Position numbers and translations under genes: made by a program
The notes under the pieces: model-generated
Told to the model about the DNA's origin: nothing
Seen by the model: the letters and a program-made list of their open reading frames with translations, nothing else
Databases searched by the model: none
Part shown: positions 27,620-35,606 of the stretch, piece after piece
Numbering within the stretch: position 1 is the stretch's first letter
How the letters are laid out: each line of letters starts with the position of its first letter
DNA from: Paenibacillus sp. LS1
GTDB lineage: Bacteria > Bacillota > Bacilli > Paenibacillales > Paenibacillaceae
Direction of reading: 5' to 3'
Assembly (NCBI RefSeq): GCF_026013365.1
Contig: NZ_JAPDOE010000001.1
Span: 186,001 to 250,000, forward strand
DNA length: 64,000 nt

Positions 27620-27777
27620 GGTTATTATTAGAAAAGGAGAAAACATATCCTCCCCCCTTAACAAAGATAAGTAATAAGGAACCCTATTGATCATATTGAT
27701 GTGCCTATACTGGCTGAAAATGCTATTGTTGACTGAAATTGATCATATAAACATCTTTTTCACGTCGTGTTCTAAGC

Positions 27778-28131
27778 TTACGTTGTCTCGCCGTATTCTT
27801 TACCGTAGTCCGCCATCTTTTCAAGGATCGGAAGTAATTTAATTCCTTTGTCTGTTAATGAGTACTCGACCCGTGGAGGAACTTCCGGATAGACATCACG
27901 TTGAATAACACCATCATTCTCCAACTCTTTAAGCTGCTTCGTGAGAGAGCCTTGAGATAGATCCCCAAGGAATTTTTTGATATCCGTATAACGACGTGTT
28001 TCATCTTTTAGATACCATAATATAAAATATTTCCAACGACCGGAAAGAACATTCTGAGTAAACGCTATGGCGTACATGTCACTTTTTCCATCTATAAACT
28101 CTTGATCAAATCCATCATTGCATACTCTCAT
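27778..28131 (-). CDS. HxlR-family transcriptional regulator
   Basis: A 117-residue winged-helix regulator. Family features are the segment GRWKYFILWYLKDETRRY, the recognition region LSQGSLTKQLKELENDGVI and the wing PPRVEYSLTDKG. HxlR proteins often sense aldehydes, quinones or redox state through a cysteine; one cysteine (Cys4) is near the N-terminus. It is divergent from the oxidoreductase operon at 28396 and probably represses it. A GTAC-N8-GTAC repeat lies 22 bases before its start. ATG 28131 is preceded by GGAGCGA. Confidence 0.9.
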   Translation of the reverse strand: MRVCNDGFDQEFIDGKSDMYAIAFTQNVLSGRWKYFILWYLKDETRRYTDIKKFLGDLSQGSLTKQLKELENDGVIQRDVYPEVPPRVEYSLTDKGIKLLPILEKMADYGKEYGETT

Positions 28132-28152
28132 TGCTATCGCTCCTAATCCAAA

Positions 28153-28170
28153 GGTACAAAAAGATGTACT
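28153..28170. promoter_or_regulatory. GGTAC-N7-TGTACT repeat, candidate HxlR operator
   Basis: GTAC at 28154-28157 and 28166-28169 flank AAAAAGAT just upstream of the HxlR gene. Position suggests autoregulation. The rest of the 264-base divergent gap shows no other clear signal. Confidence 0.35.
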
Positions 28171-28395
28171 ATGTTCACTTAAATTGCCCTCTTTGCAAAC
28201 GAAACAAAAACATCTAAGATGATGTCAACACCACAACAACTTTAGTTTACCTAAAATGTGAAAGAATAATAATGTATCTCGATTGGATAGTTAGCAAGCT
28301 AAATAAATATATCATAAAAAGGAGTGACTGATAAGGGCTGGAGACAAACCGATATTCGACCATAACATAAATTGTAACAAGGGGATGTTTTAACA

Positions 28396-29499
28396 ATGAG
28401 TGAAAAAATTCGTACAGGTATCATAGGGGCCTCCATTAATAACGGGTGGGCGAGTGGAACACATATTCCAGCTATTCAGCATTTGGATGAATTCGAGCTT
28501 ACAGCGGTTGGGACAAGTAATATGGTGAGTGCAAAGAAAAGCGCAGAAGCTTTCTATGCAGATCATGGCTTTGATAATATGGAGGAGTTGGCTCAGCATC
28601 CTAATGTGGATATGGTAGTTGTCAGTATTAATGTCAAGGAACATTATAACGCCGTTAAAGCCGTCGTGCCTGCTGGCAAACCAATCTATTGTGAATGGCC
28701 ACTGGGGTCGAATACAGATGAAGCCTTGGAAATGCAGGAATGGATAGCGTCCGCACAATTGCCAAATGCGATTGGATTACAGGCCAGACAAGCTCCGGCC
28801 GTTCAATATGTAAAAGATTTATTGGCAGAAGGTTATGTAGGTAAAGTGTTATCTGCCAACCTGAAGATCTCTATAGATGGCATGGGTGGCGTTGGTGACA
28901 AGTCGAGTGCGTACTTGTTTGACCGGAAAGTTGGAGGGAACTTGCTGACCATTGTAGGTGGACACAATCTGGATGCATTTACCTATATGCTTGGGGACTT
29001 CACAGAATTGTCTGCCACCAACGCTCAACAGTTTCCAGAAGTTGAATTGGTTGATATTCAGAAAGTCATCAAGAAAACAACGGATGATCAGATCATGATT
29101 ACAGGAAAATTGACTAATGGTGCAGCAGCCAGCGTTCATATTCAAGGTGGAGTTAAACATCAGACAGGACTCACACTTGAAATTTTCGGAGACAACGGCA
29201 CGATTGTTCTGAGCGCCCCTGCATCCATTCAATTCGGATCACATCAATTACGCGGTGCAGGATCTACGGACAACGAGCTTCGTGAACTAACCATTCCCGA
29301 TGCCTATTACTCGGCTCCACATTCTCTATATAACGACTCCGGAATTGTTCTAAATATGGCTCAGGCTTATCGTAAGTTTGCCAAAGATATTCAAGAAGGT
29401 ACTACCTTAGCACCTACTTTCTCCGATGCGGTGAAACTTCATCAGTTACTGGATGCCGTCGAGAAATCAGCCCAGACAGGTGAACGCCAATTTCTATAA
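28396..29499 (+). CDS. Gfo/Idh/MocA-family NAD(P)-dependent oxidoreductase
   Basis: A 367-residue cytoplasmic dehydrogenase-like enzyme. The N-terminal Rossmann start is GIIGASINNGWASGTHIPA, with VVVSINVKEHY and PIYCEWPLG (the Cys-Glu-Trp-Pro position of the family's EKP/EWP motif). The C-terminal domain has the beta-sheet segment GGHNLDAFTYMLGDF. The lysine of the usual EKP is Trp here, seen also in the Gal80-like branch, so the catalytic role is uncertain. It is first in an operon with an LLM monooxygenase and a nitroreductase, all under the divergent HxlR regulator. Confidence 0.9.
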   Translation: MSEKIRTGIIGASINNGWASGTHIPAIQHLDEFELTAVGTSNMVSAKKSAEAFYADHGFDNMEELAQHPNVDMVVVSINVKEHYNAVKAVVPAGKPIYCEWPLGSNTDEALEMQEWIASAQLPNAIGLQARQAPAVQYVKDLLAEGYVGKVLSANLKISIDGMGGVGDKSSAYLFDRKVGGNLLTIVGGHNLDAFTYMLGDFTELSATNAQQFPEVELVDIQKVIKKTTDDQIMITGKLTNGAAASVHIQGGVKHQTGLTLEIFGDNGTIVLSAPASIQFGSHQLRGAGSTDNELRELTIPDAYYSAPHSLYNDSGIVLNMAQAYRKFAKDIQEGTTLAPTFSDAVKLHQLLDAVEKSAQTGERQFL

Positions 29500-29518
29500 T
29501 CATCAAGGAGAAAACGTT

Positions 29519-30865
29519 ATGAATAAAAGAAGTGAAATGCAACTGGCTTTACAGATGGTTTCGGGTTATGGAGCCGAATTTAGCGCATGGAGAATGCCTG
29601 GCACGGATCCTGCAGCTTACACCAATATGGATAGTTATGTAGAACGGGCTAAATTGGCTGAACAAGGAAAATTTCAAATGATTTTCATCGCTGATACTCC
29701 AGGATTATCCAATAATTTAGGCCCACAGACACCTATGTTCCCTATGGACCCCATGTTGGCACTGATGGCAGTAGCAAGAGAGACACAACACATCGGGCTT
29801 GTGGCTACCCTCTCTACAACATTTAACTATCCCTACAACATTGCACGTCAGTTCAAAGCACTGGATGTTATCAGTCATGGACGTGTGGGATGGAATGCGG
29901 TTACCACATCCGATCCTGCAGCAGCGGCAAACTTTGGGGCACGTGTGGCAAGTCGCCAGGAACGCTACGACAGAGCACATGAAAGCATCCAGATTGTTCA
30001 GTCCTTATGGGGAAGTTGGGAATCAGATGCTTGGACGTTAGATGTGGAGGGAGGGGAATTTGCGGATATGGACAAAATCCAGACTATAAACCTTCAGGGT
30101 CAATATTATGCATCTCGTGGTCCTTTGCCCATTCCGCCCTCTGAGCAAGGGCAACCAGTGATTTTCCAGGCAGGGGGAGGAGGTGAAGGATTAGAACTAG
30201 CTGGGAAATATGCTTCGGGAGTGTACGCCAATCCTTATGATATTACGTCTGCCCGTGAACACAGACAAGCCATAAGGCAAAGTGCTGCACGTTTCGGTCG
30301 AAACCCCGATGATATCAAAATGTTTGCAGGTTTTATGTTTTCTCTGGCTTCAACGGAGGAAGAAGCTCTGGATCGTCGGAAACAGCTTATGAGTTTCAAT
30401 CCTCAGGAAATCCCCAGCAGGGTAAGTTACCTCGGATCCATGGTTGGTTTACCCTTATCGGTAAACTCCGTAGATATAGATCAACCTTTAGCGGGAGATT
30501 TCTTGAAAAATGCATATGCCAACCCCATGGACCCACGTTCTCCGAGAGCCTTAAAGTTATTAAAAGAAGGACTCTCTGTAAGGGATGTTCTCGCTCACGG
30601 GGTCATCAACTATCATCCGGTTGTTGCAGGCACCCCGACACAGGTTGCTGACTTCTTGGAAGAATGGTTTTTGGCTGAAGCATGTGACGGATTCTCAGTC
30701 GTGCCCGATGTATCTTTTGATGGCGTTGCAGATTTTGTGAATCAGGTAGTACCTATCTTGCAGGAGCGCGGTTTGTTCCATAAGGAATATGAAGGGAAAA
30801 CACTACGCGAGAATATGGGCGTTCCTTACGAATACGGATTGCAGGAAAATGGAATCAACGAATAA
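29519..30865 (+). CDS. LLM-class flavin-dependent monooxygenase, NtaA/SnaA/DszA family
   Basis: A 448-residue FMN-dependent TIM-barrel monooxygenase. Family segments include FIADTPG, GLVATLSTTFNYPYNIARQF, SHGRVGWNAVTT, ASRQERYDRAHE and PVIFQAGGGGEG. Relatives act on nitrilotriacetate, sulfur heterocycles, pristinamycin or alkyl compounds using reduced FMN from a partner reductase. That partner may be the nitroreductase 12 bases downstream. ATG 29519 follows AAGGAG. The substrate is not predictable; desulfurisation or organosulfur use is one option. Confidence 0.92.
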   Translation: MNKRSEMQLALQMVSGYGAEFSAWRMPGTDPAAYTNMDSYVERAKLAEQGKFQMIFIADTPGLSNNLGPQTPMFPMDPMLALMAVARETQHIGLVATLSTTFNYPYNIARQFKALDVISHGRVGWNAVTTSDPAAAANFGARVASRQERYDRAHESIQIVQSLWGSWESDAWTLDVEGGEFADMDKIQTINLQGQYYASRGPLPIPPSEQGQPVIFQAGGGGEGLELAGKYASGVYANPYDITSAREHRQAIRQSAARFGRNPDDIKMFAGFMFSLASTEEEALDRRKQLMSFNPQEIPSRVSYLGSMVGLPLSVNSVDIDQPLAGDFLKNAYANPMDPRSPRALKLLKEGLSVRDVLAHGVINYHPVVAGTPTQVADFLEEWFLAEACDGFSVVPDVSFDGVADFVNQVVPILQERGLFHKEYEGKTLRENMGVPYEYGLQENGINE

Positions 30866-30877
30866 AGGAGAGTTTTT

Positions 30878-31618
30878 ATGAATAACACACTTGAATTGCT
30901 TCATAACCATACATCGTTTCGTTCTTACACATCTCAAACCCTAACTGAGGAACAAATAGATGCAATATTTCAGGCAGCGAATCAAACTTCATCGTTCAGT
31001 CTTCTTCAGGCGGTATCCATTATTCGCATCACAGATCCAGTTCTTCGAAAAAAAGTCAGACATCTCTGTGTCGATCAACCCTATATTGAAGAAGCGGCAG
31101 AATTCTGGGTCTTCTGTGCAGATTTCAACCGAAATCATGAAATCGCTCCGGATGTGGATATTGAATATATTGAATTTCTGTTGATTGGTTCATTCGATGC
31201 CGGACTGATGGCACAAAATGCGTTAACCGCGGCTGAATCGCTGGGACTTGGCGGAGTGTTCATTGGTGGGGTCAGAGCCAATATTAGCGAACTATCTGAC
31301 GTATTGAATTTACCTAAATATGTAATCCCTCTGGTGGGATTATGTATCGGTAATCCAGCTGGAGATAAGCCGGAACTGAAACCTCGGCTCCCTCAATCCA
31401 TGGTATTGCTTGATAATCAATACCAACCAGTGGATCAAGAGAAATTAGCAATCTATGATGAGACCATGCTGAAGTATTATGAAAATCGTCCGACGAGAGC
31501 TCCTTTCACCGTAAAAAAAGTAAAAGGATGGAGTGACCATATCCAGGATCACCTCGAGAGAAGTATTCAACCGCAAATGATGACCTACTTGAACAAGCAA
31601 GGTTTTGCCAAAAAATAA
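30878..31618 (+). CDS. NADPH-dependent flavin/nitro reductase (NfrA/NfsA family)
   Basis: A 246-residue FMN enzyme of the nitroreductase superfamily. Signature parts: NHTSFRSYTSQTL at the N-terminus, FQAANQTSSFSLLQA, AAESLGLGGVFIGGVRANI and VGLCIGNPAGDKPELKPRLP. The NfsA/NfrA group reduces flavins, quinones or nitro compounds with NADPH. Next to an LLM monooxygenase it plausibly supplies reduced FMN. ATG 30878 follows AAGGAGAG. It ends the oxidoreductase operon. Confidence 0.92.
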   Translation: MNNTLELLHNHTSFRSYTSQTLTEEQIDAIFQAANQTSSFSLLQAVSIIRITDPVLRKKVRHLCVDQPYIEEAAEFWVFCADFNRNHEIAPDVDIEYIEFLLIGSFDAGLMAQNALTAAESLGLGGVFIGGVRANISELSDVLNLPKYVIPLVGLCIGNPAGDKPELKPRLPQSMVLLDNQYQPVDQEKLAIYDETMLKYYENRPTRAPFTVKKVKGWSDHIQDHLERSIQPQMMTYLNKQGFAKK

Positions 31619-31689
31619 GCTTTACGATAAATCCAATCTTTGTTATGGAACTTGGTTAGGAAAGGCCCTTATAACGATACTAAGGCGAA

Positions 31690-31731
31690 TTGACACCTAT
31701 ATAACCACATGATACATTTAGTCTGCTAAAT
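31690..31731 (+). promoter_or_regulatory. Promoter with overlapping palindromic operator upstream of the MarR gene
   Basis: TTGACA (31690-31695), a 17-base spacer and TACATT (31713-31718) form a SigA-type promoter. The perfect repeat ATTTAG-TCTG-CTAAAT (31716-31731) overlaps the -10 box. This is the layout of MarR autorepression. Confidence 0.65.
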
Positions 31732-31760
31732 ATAATTCGGATGTTAGGGAGGGATCGTTC

Positions 31761-32186
31761 ATGACAGATACAGTAGATTGTGATATTCGACAGTCTTTAG
31801 ATCGAATTTCCTCCCAAATGCGTCGAAATTATAGTGAATCTCTTCGGGAACTTAATCTCTATGTAGGACAAGATAATTTGTTGTATCGGCTGTGGTTGGG
31901 TGATGGGGTAACACAGATGCAACTAAGTGAACATATGAAATGCGAACCACCAACGGTTACAAACATGGTCAAATCGTTGGAGCAGAACGGATTTATATAT
32001 CGTAAACGTGATGTACAGGATGCAAGGATTATGCGTATTTTTCTAACCAATAAGGGTAAAGAATTAGAAAAACCGGTTGAGCTTAAATGGAGAGAGCAGC
32101 AAGAGAAATTACTTCAATCCATTTCTTTAGAGGATCGGTTAATATTGAGGCAATTCATGCAACAAATGGAGCGAAACATACTATAA
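31761..32186 (+). CDS. MarR-family transcriptional regulator
   Basis: A 141-residue winged-helix regulator. The recognition helix region is MQLSEHMKCEPPTVTNMVKSLEQNG, followed by the wing YRKRDVQDARIMRIFLTNKG with the conserved D-x-R. ATG 31761 follows GGGAGGGA. An inverted repeat overlapping its promoter suggests autorepression. It may also govern the oxidoreductase operon upstream, which is in the same direction. The inducer is unknown. Confidence 0.92.
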   Translation: MTDTVDCDIRQSLDRISSQMRRNYSESLRELNLYVGQDNLLYRLWLGDGVTQMQLSEHMKCEPPTVTNMVKSLEQNGFIYRKRDVQDARIMRIFLTNKGKELEKPVELKWREQQEKLLQSISLEDRLILRQFMQQMERNIL

Positions 32187-32227
32187 CTTAAGCCAAGTTT
32201 CACCAAACTAAATGGAATGAACGATAC

Positions 32228-32256
32228 AGAGTCGCTATTATAGCGGCTTTTTTTAT
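32228..32256 (+). terminator. Rho-independent terminator after the MarR gene
   Basis: AGTCGCTA and TAGCGGCT arms (one mismatch) with a run of seven T. The 140 bases after it, before the GH95 gene, show no other signal. Confidence 0.8.
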
Positions 32257-32396
32257 TGCTGAGATAGGATTGTGATAATTCAAGTTAATTTTGTTCATTT
32301 AGATGCTCATCAGATTACAGTACACTGAAAGAACATACAAACGGAACACACTAAACATGAAAATGTGAGGAATTATAATTCGTTGGAGGGTTTAAC

Positions 32397-34715
32397 GTGA
32401 AGACCAAAAATATCTGGTTTAACCAACCTGCTGGAAGATGGGAAGAGGCATTACCTATCGGAAATGGAACTCTTGGAGGCATGATTTTTGGGAAAACACA
32501 GATCGAGAGAATTCAGCTCAATGAAGATAGTCTATGGTACGGTGGTCCGATGCAGCGGAATAATCCTCAAGCACTTGAATCTTTATCTCAGATCAGAAGC
32601 CTGATTTTTGACGGCAAGATTAGTGAAGCAGAAGAACTCGCATCAGTTACTCTGGTAGGTGTTCCTGACGGGCAAAGACATTATGAGCCATTAGGGGACT
32701 TCTATATCGCTATGGATCACAGTGAACATGAACCGAATGAATATCAAAGACATCTCGATCTGGAACAAGGCAAGGTAAACGTGAATTATACCGCAGATCA
32801 ATCCATTTACAGCCGTGATTATTTTGCTAGCTACCCGGATCAAGTACTCGTTGTTCATCTCAAATCTAGCGTGCCTGGAAAGTTATCTTTCTCCACTGTT
32901 TTTGGCAGGGGAACCGTTCTGGAATCAACACCATATTCCGATATTCTTAAGCATCCTGTGGGTTTCCAATCCTATCTGGACCGGATCGAGAAGCGTGGAA
33001 CGAATAACTTGATCATCCGGGGAAGAAGTGGGGGGGAAGAAGGAATCCGATTTTGTTGTGCGATTCGCCTTATATCTGAAGGAGGGCAGGTTCACTATTC
33101 AAGTGGTCAATTTTCTTTGAAGCATGGTAATTCAGCGACTATTCTAATCTCGGCCTGCACAGATTTCCGAGTACATAAGGAACAACTCGAAGCGGAGTGC
33201 CTCCGCAGAATTGATGCTGCTTCCGCAAAACCATATAGCGATCTGCTCGCGGACCATGTCTCGGACTATCAATCCTTATTCAAAAAGATGGATATACATC
33301 TCGAAGATGAAAATAAAGATGTGAGTTGTTCCGAACTTCCAATCGATCAGCGCCTTGAACGGCTTAGAGCTGGTAAGCATGATCCGGAATTGATGAGTCT
33401 ATACTTTCAATTTGGTCGTTATCTGCTTATCTCAAGCAGCCGTCCAGGTTCTTTACCGGCAAACCTTCAAGGGATATGGAATAAAGACATGCTTCCTATA
33501 TGGGATAGCAAATATACGATTAATATTAATACACAGATGAACTACTGGCCTGCAGAAAGCTGCAATCTGTCTGAATGTCACGTTCCATTGTTTGATTTTA
33601 TAGAGCGACTGCAAGTCCGAGGAAAGGAAACCGCTAGAACCATGTATGGATGCAAGGGGTTCGTTGCTCATCACAATTCGGATATCTGGGCAGACGCTGC
33701 TCCGCAGGATGTATGCATGACATCGACGTTTTGGATCATGGGGGGAGCATGGCTTTCATTACATCTATGGGACCACTACGAATACAATAAGGATGTTCAA
33801 TTTCTCAAAAAAGCTTACTCCACGATGAAAGATGCGGCTATGTTTATTCTGGATTATCTAATAGAGGATCCATCCGGCAATTGGGTGATATGTCCTTCGT
33901 CCTCACCGGAAAATCGCTATATATTAGATAATGGAGAGTCCGGGGCTTTATGTTTTGGTGCTTCAATGGACAATCAGATTATTAGAGAACTCTTCACGCG
34001 TTGCATTGAAAGTACCCGAATCTTGCAAGAAGATCAGGAATTCGGAGAAGTGCTCCGTAGTGCTTTAACCAAAATACCGGAGACCTCTATTGGAAAACAT
34101 GGACAGATCCAAGAGTGGAATAACGATTATGATGAATTGGAACCTGGTCACAGACATATTTCCCATTTATTCGCTTTGCATCCTGGAACGCAAATTACGC
34201 TGCAATCAACCCCTGATCTGGCTATGGCAGCTCGCGTAACACTCGACAGAAGATTGGAACACGGTGGTGGACACACAGGATGGAGCAGGGCGTGGATTCT
34301 CAACATGTGGGCACGATTAGAGGAGTCGGAACTTGCACACGATAACATCGTGGAACTTCTACGTTCCTCCACGTTACCCAATCTGTTCTGCGACCATCCT
34401 CCATTTCAAATTGATGGGAACTTTGGAGGTACTGCAGGGATTGCAGAGATGCTTCTCCAGAGCCATGACGAAGTAATCAGATTGTTGCCTGCTTTGCCAG
34501 CAGCTTGGCCAAAAGGATATATTCATGGTATTCGGGCTCGTGGGGGATTTAAAATAGATCTGGAATGGGAAAATGGTCGTCTATTCAATACCAGAATTCG
34601 CTCTATTGCAGAATCAAGAGTAACCGTATCCTATCTGGACCAAAAGATAGAATTAAATTTTCCTGGCCCAAATGATATGATTGAATTAAAAGGGGATAAA
34701 TGGATTAACAAATAA
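32397..34715 (+). CDS. GH95 family glycosidase (alpha-L-fucosidase or alpha-L-galactosidase)
   Basis: A 772-residue intracellular enzyme without signal peptide. The N-terminal domain starts WFNQPAGRWEEALPIGNGTLGG, typical of GH95. The catalytic (alpha/alpha)6 barrel has HHNSDIWADAAPQD (substrate-binding Asn), a Glu-rich region EWNNDYDELEPGHRH, and QIDGNFGGTAGIAEMLL with the conserved Asp. GTG 32397 follows TTGGAGGG. Hydrolysis of alpha-1,2-linked L-fucose or L-galactose from plant glycans is expected. It stands alone; the adjacent regulator gene on the other strand is a remnant. Confidence 0.93.
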   Translation: MKTKNIWFNQPAGRWEEALPIGNGTLGGMIFGKTQIERIQLNEDSLWYGGPMQRNNPQALESLSQIRSLIFDGKISEAEELASVTLVGVPDGQRHYEPLGDFYIAMDHSEHEPNEYQRHLDLEQGKVNVNYTADQSIYSRDYFASYPDQVLVVHLKSSVPGKLSFSTVFGRGTVLESTPYSDILKHPVGFQSYLDRIEKRGTNNLIIRGRSGGEEGIRFCCAIRLISEGGQVHYSSGQFSLKHGNSATILISACTDFRVHKEQLEAECLRRIDAASAKPYSDLLADHVSDYQSLFKKMDIHLEDENKDVSCSELPIDQRLERLRAGKHDPELMSLYFQFGRYLLISSSRPGSLPANLQGIWNKDMLPIWDSKYTININTQMNYWPAESCNLSECHVPLFDFIERLQVRGKETARTMYGCKGFVAHHNSDIWADAAPQDVCMTSTFWIMGGAWLSLHLWDHYEYNKDVQFLKKAYSTMKDAAMFILDYLIEDPSGNWVICPSSSPENRYILDNGESGALCFGASMDNQIIRELFTRCIESTRILQEDQEFGEVLRSALTKIPETSIGKHGQIQEWNNDYDELEPGHRHISHLFALHPGTQITLQSTPDLAMAARVTLDRRLEHGGGHTGWSRAWILNMWARLEESELAHDNIVELLRSSTLPNLFCDHPPFQIDGNFGGTAGIAEMLLQSHDEVIRLLPALPAAWPKGYIHGIRARGGFKIDLEWENGRLFNTRIRSIAESRVTVSYLDQKIELNFPGPNDMIELKGDKWINK

Positions 34716-34734
34716 GAACTTACCGATTACCTGA

Positions 34735-34777
34735 GCGAAGACCGGCTGACAAAATTGCCGGTCTTCGCTCTTTTTCT
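34735..34777 (+). terminator. Rho-independent terminator after the GH95 gene
   Basis: GCGAAGACCGGC and GCCGGTCTTCGC arms with TGACAAAATT loop and a T-rich tail; a perfect 12-base stem. Confidence 0.92.
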
Positions 34778-34823
34778 TTGCTGAGATAAGATAAGATACA
34801 GGCAAGAGTTAGCGTGTTCTTGT

Positions 34824-35131
34824 TCAATGCAATGTGTAAAGACGGTTCAAATATAACTTTTTCAGATTTATGGTAATTCTCTCATATTCGTTTTTGTCCA
34901 GGGCAAAGGAACGGTGCATCTCCTCTGGGCTAAGAACGAGCAGAACGTTACGTTGCAAATGGTAACAACGGTTCTCAATATAGCAGTTCACATTGCCACG
35001 AAGAAAAAAGTAGAGCTCATATGCATTATGTCGATGATAGAAGGTTCCCATATTATATGTGTAGTGGTGCGATAAAGATACAAAAGCTCACTCTAGATCG
35101 GATCAAACAGGGATTCTGAAGTCTCATTCAT
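34824..35131 (-). pseudogene. Remnant of an AraC-family regulator (cupin domain only)
   Basis: On the minus strand a cupin sensor domain is readable: MGTFYHRHNAYELYFFLRG, then a segment with LSPEEMHRS and a stop after about 75 codons. The helix-turn-helix half is missing. Upstream, an ATG at 35131 opens a frame that meets TAG after 12 codons, and the cupin frame itself opens after a TGA, so the N-terminus is broken by frameshift and stop. Before decay it was probably the regulator of the GH95 gene on the other side. Confidence 0.7.
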
Positions 35132-35242
35132 ATTAGAGAAATGACCTCCTTGTCGTTTCACGCAATAAATATAGCCGTTTATGCAATGAAATTGCAGACG
35201 TGAACCTATAAAATGTAACCATCTAGCATAATGGATACATAA

Positions 35243-35257
35243 TTGAAAGCGTTTCCG
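35243..35257 (+). promoter_or_regulatory. cre-like site
   Basis: TGAAAGCGTTTCCG matches the CcpA consensus TGWAANCGNTNWCA at 12 of 14 positions. It lies about 30 bases before the short reading frame at 35287, suggesting a carbohydrate-related gene once stood there. Confidence 0.5.
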
Positions 35258-35286
35258 ATAGGAAGTGTATAACGCGATTGGAGGAA

Positions 35287-35505
35287 ATGATGGGTCTGAT
35301 TTTCACGGCACGAAGTAGAGAGCAGGACAACGTAGAGTACACGGCATTGAACGAGCATGCTCTCAAGGATGACTTAAAAGTAATAAGCGGGGATGGTAGT
35401 GTTGGTACACCAGCCAGCACTTGGTTTTGTCTAATGCCATGAGCAAGCGGATCAGTCATCGAAGGACTTGTGGGGGACTATTGGGATTATGCACAGCACA
35501 AATGA
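35287..35505 (+). pseudogene. Short reading frame with strong ribosome binding site and one internal TGA
   Basis: ATG 35287 follows TTGGAGGA and a cre-like site. The frame runs 51 codons (containing KVISGDGSVGTPASTW) to a TGA at 35440 and continues in the same frame with GLVGDYWDYAQHK to a second TGA at 35503. The composition is protein-like on both sides of the first TGA. I do not recognise the family. It may be the 5' remnant of a sugar-use gene, or an intact 51-residue peptide. Confidence 0.4.
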
Positions 35506-35606
35506 ATTTCTTTTTCGATAACTATGACAGACATCAAACTATATCCTGCCGATAGGAGAACATGCTACTGGCGGTTTATTTTCGCTTGTGGAAGGGGGCT
35601 GAAAGG

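Noticed and set aside
35440..35442. Reassigned TGA = Trp genetic code
   Set aside because: Many intact genes in the window end with TGA at the expected length, including the CE1-type esterase region, cydA and the sigma factor.
35223..35459. Minus-strand open frame opposite the 35287 reading frame
   Set aside because: No start signal; the plus strand has the ribosome binding site and a more protein-like reading.
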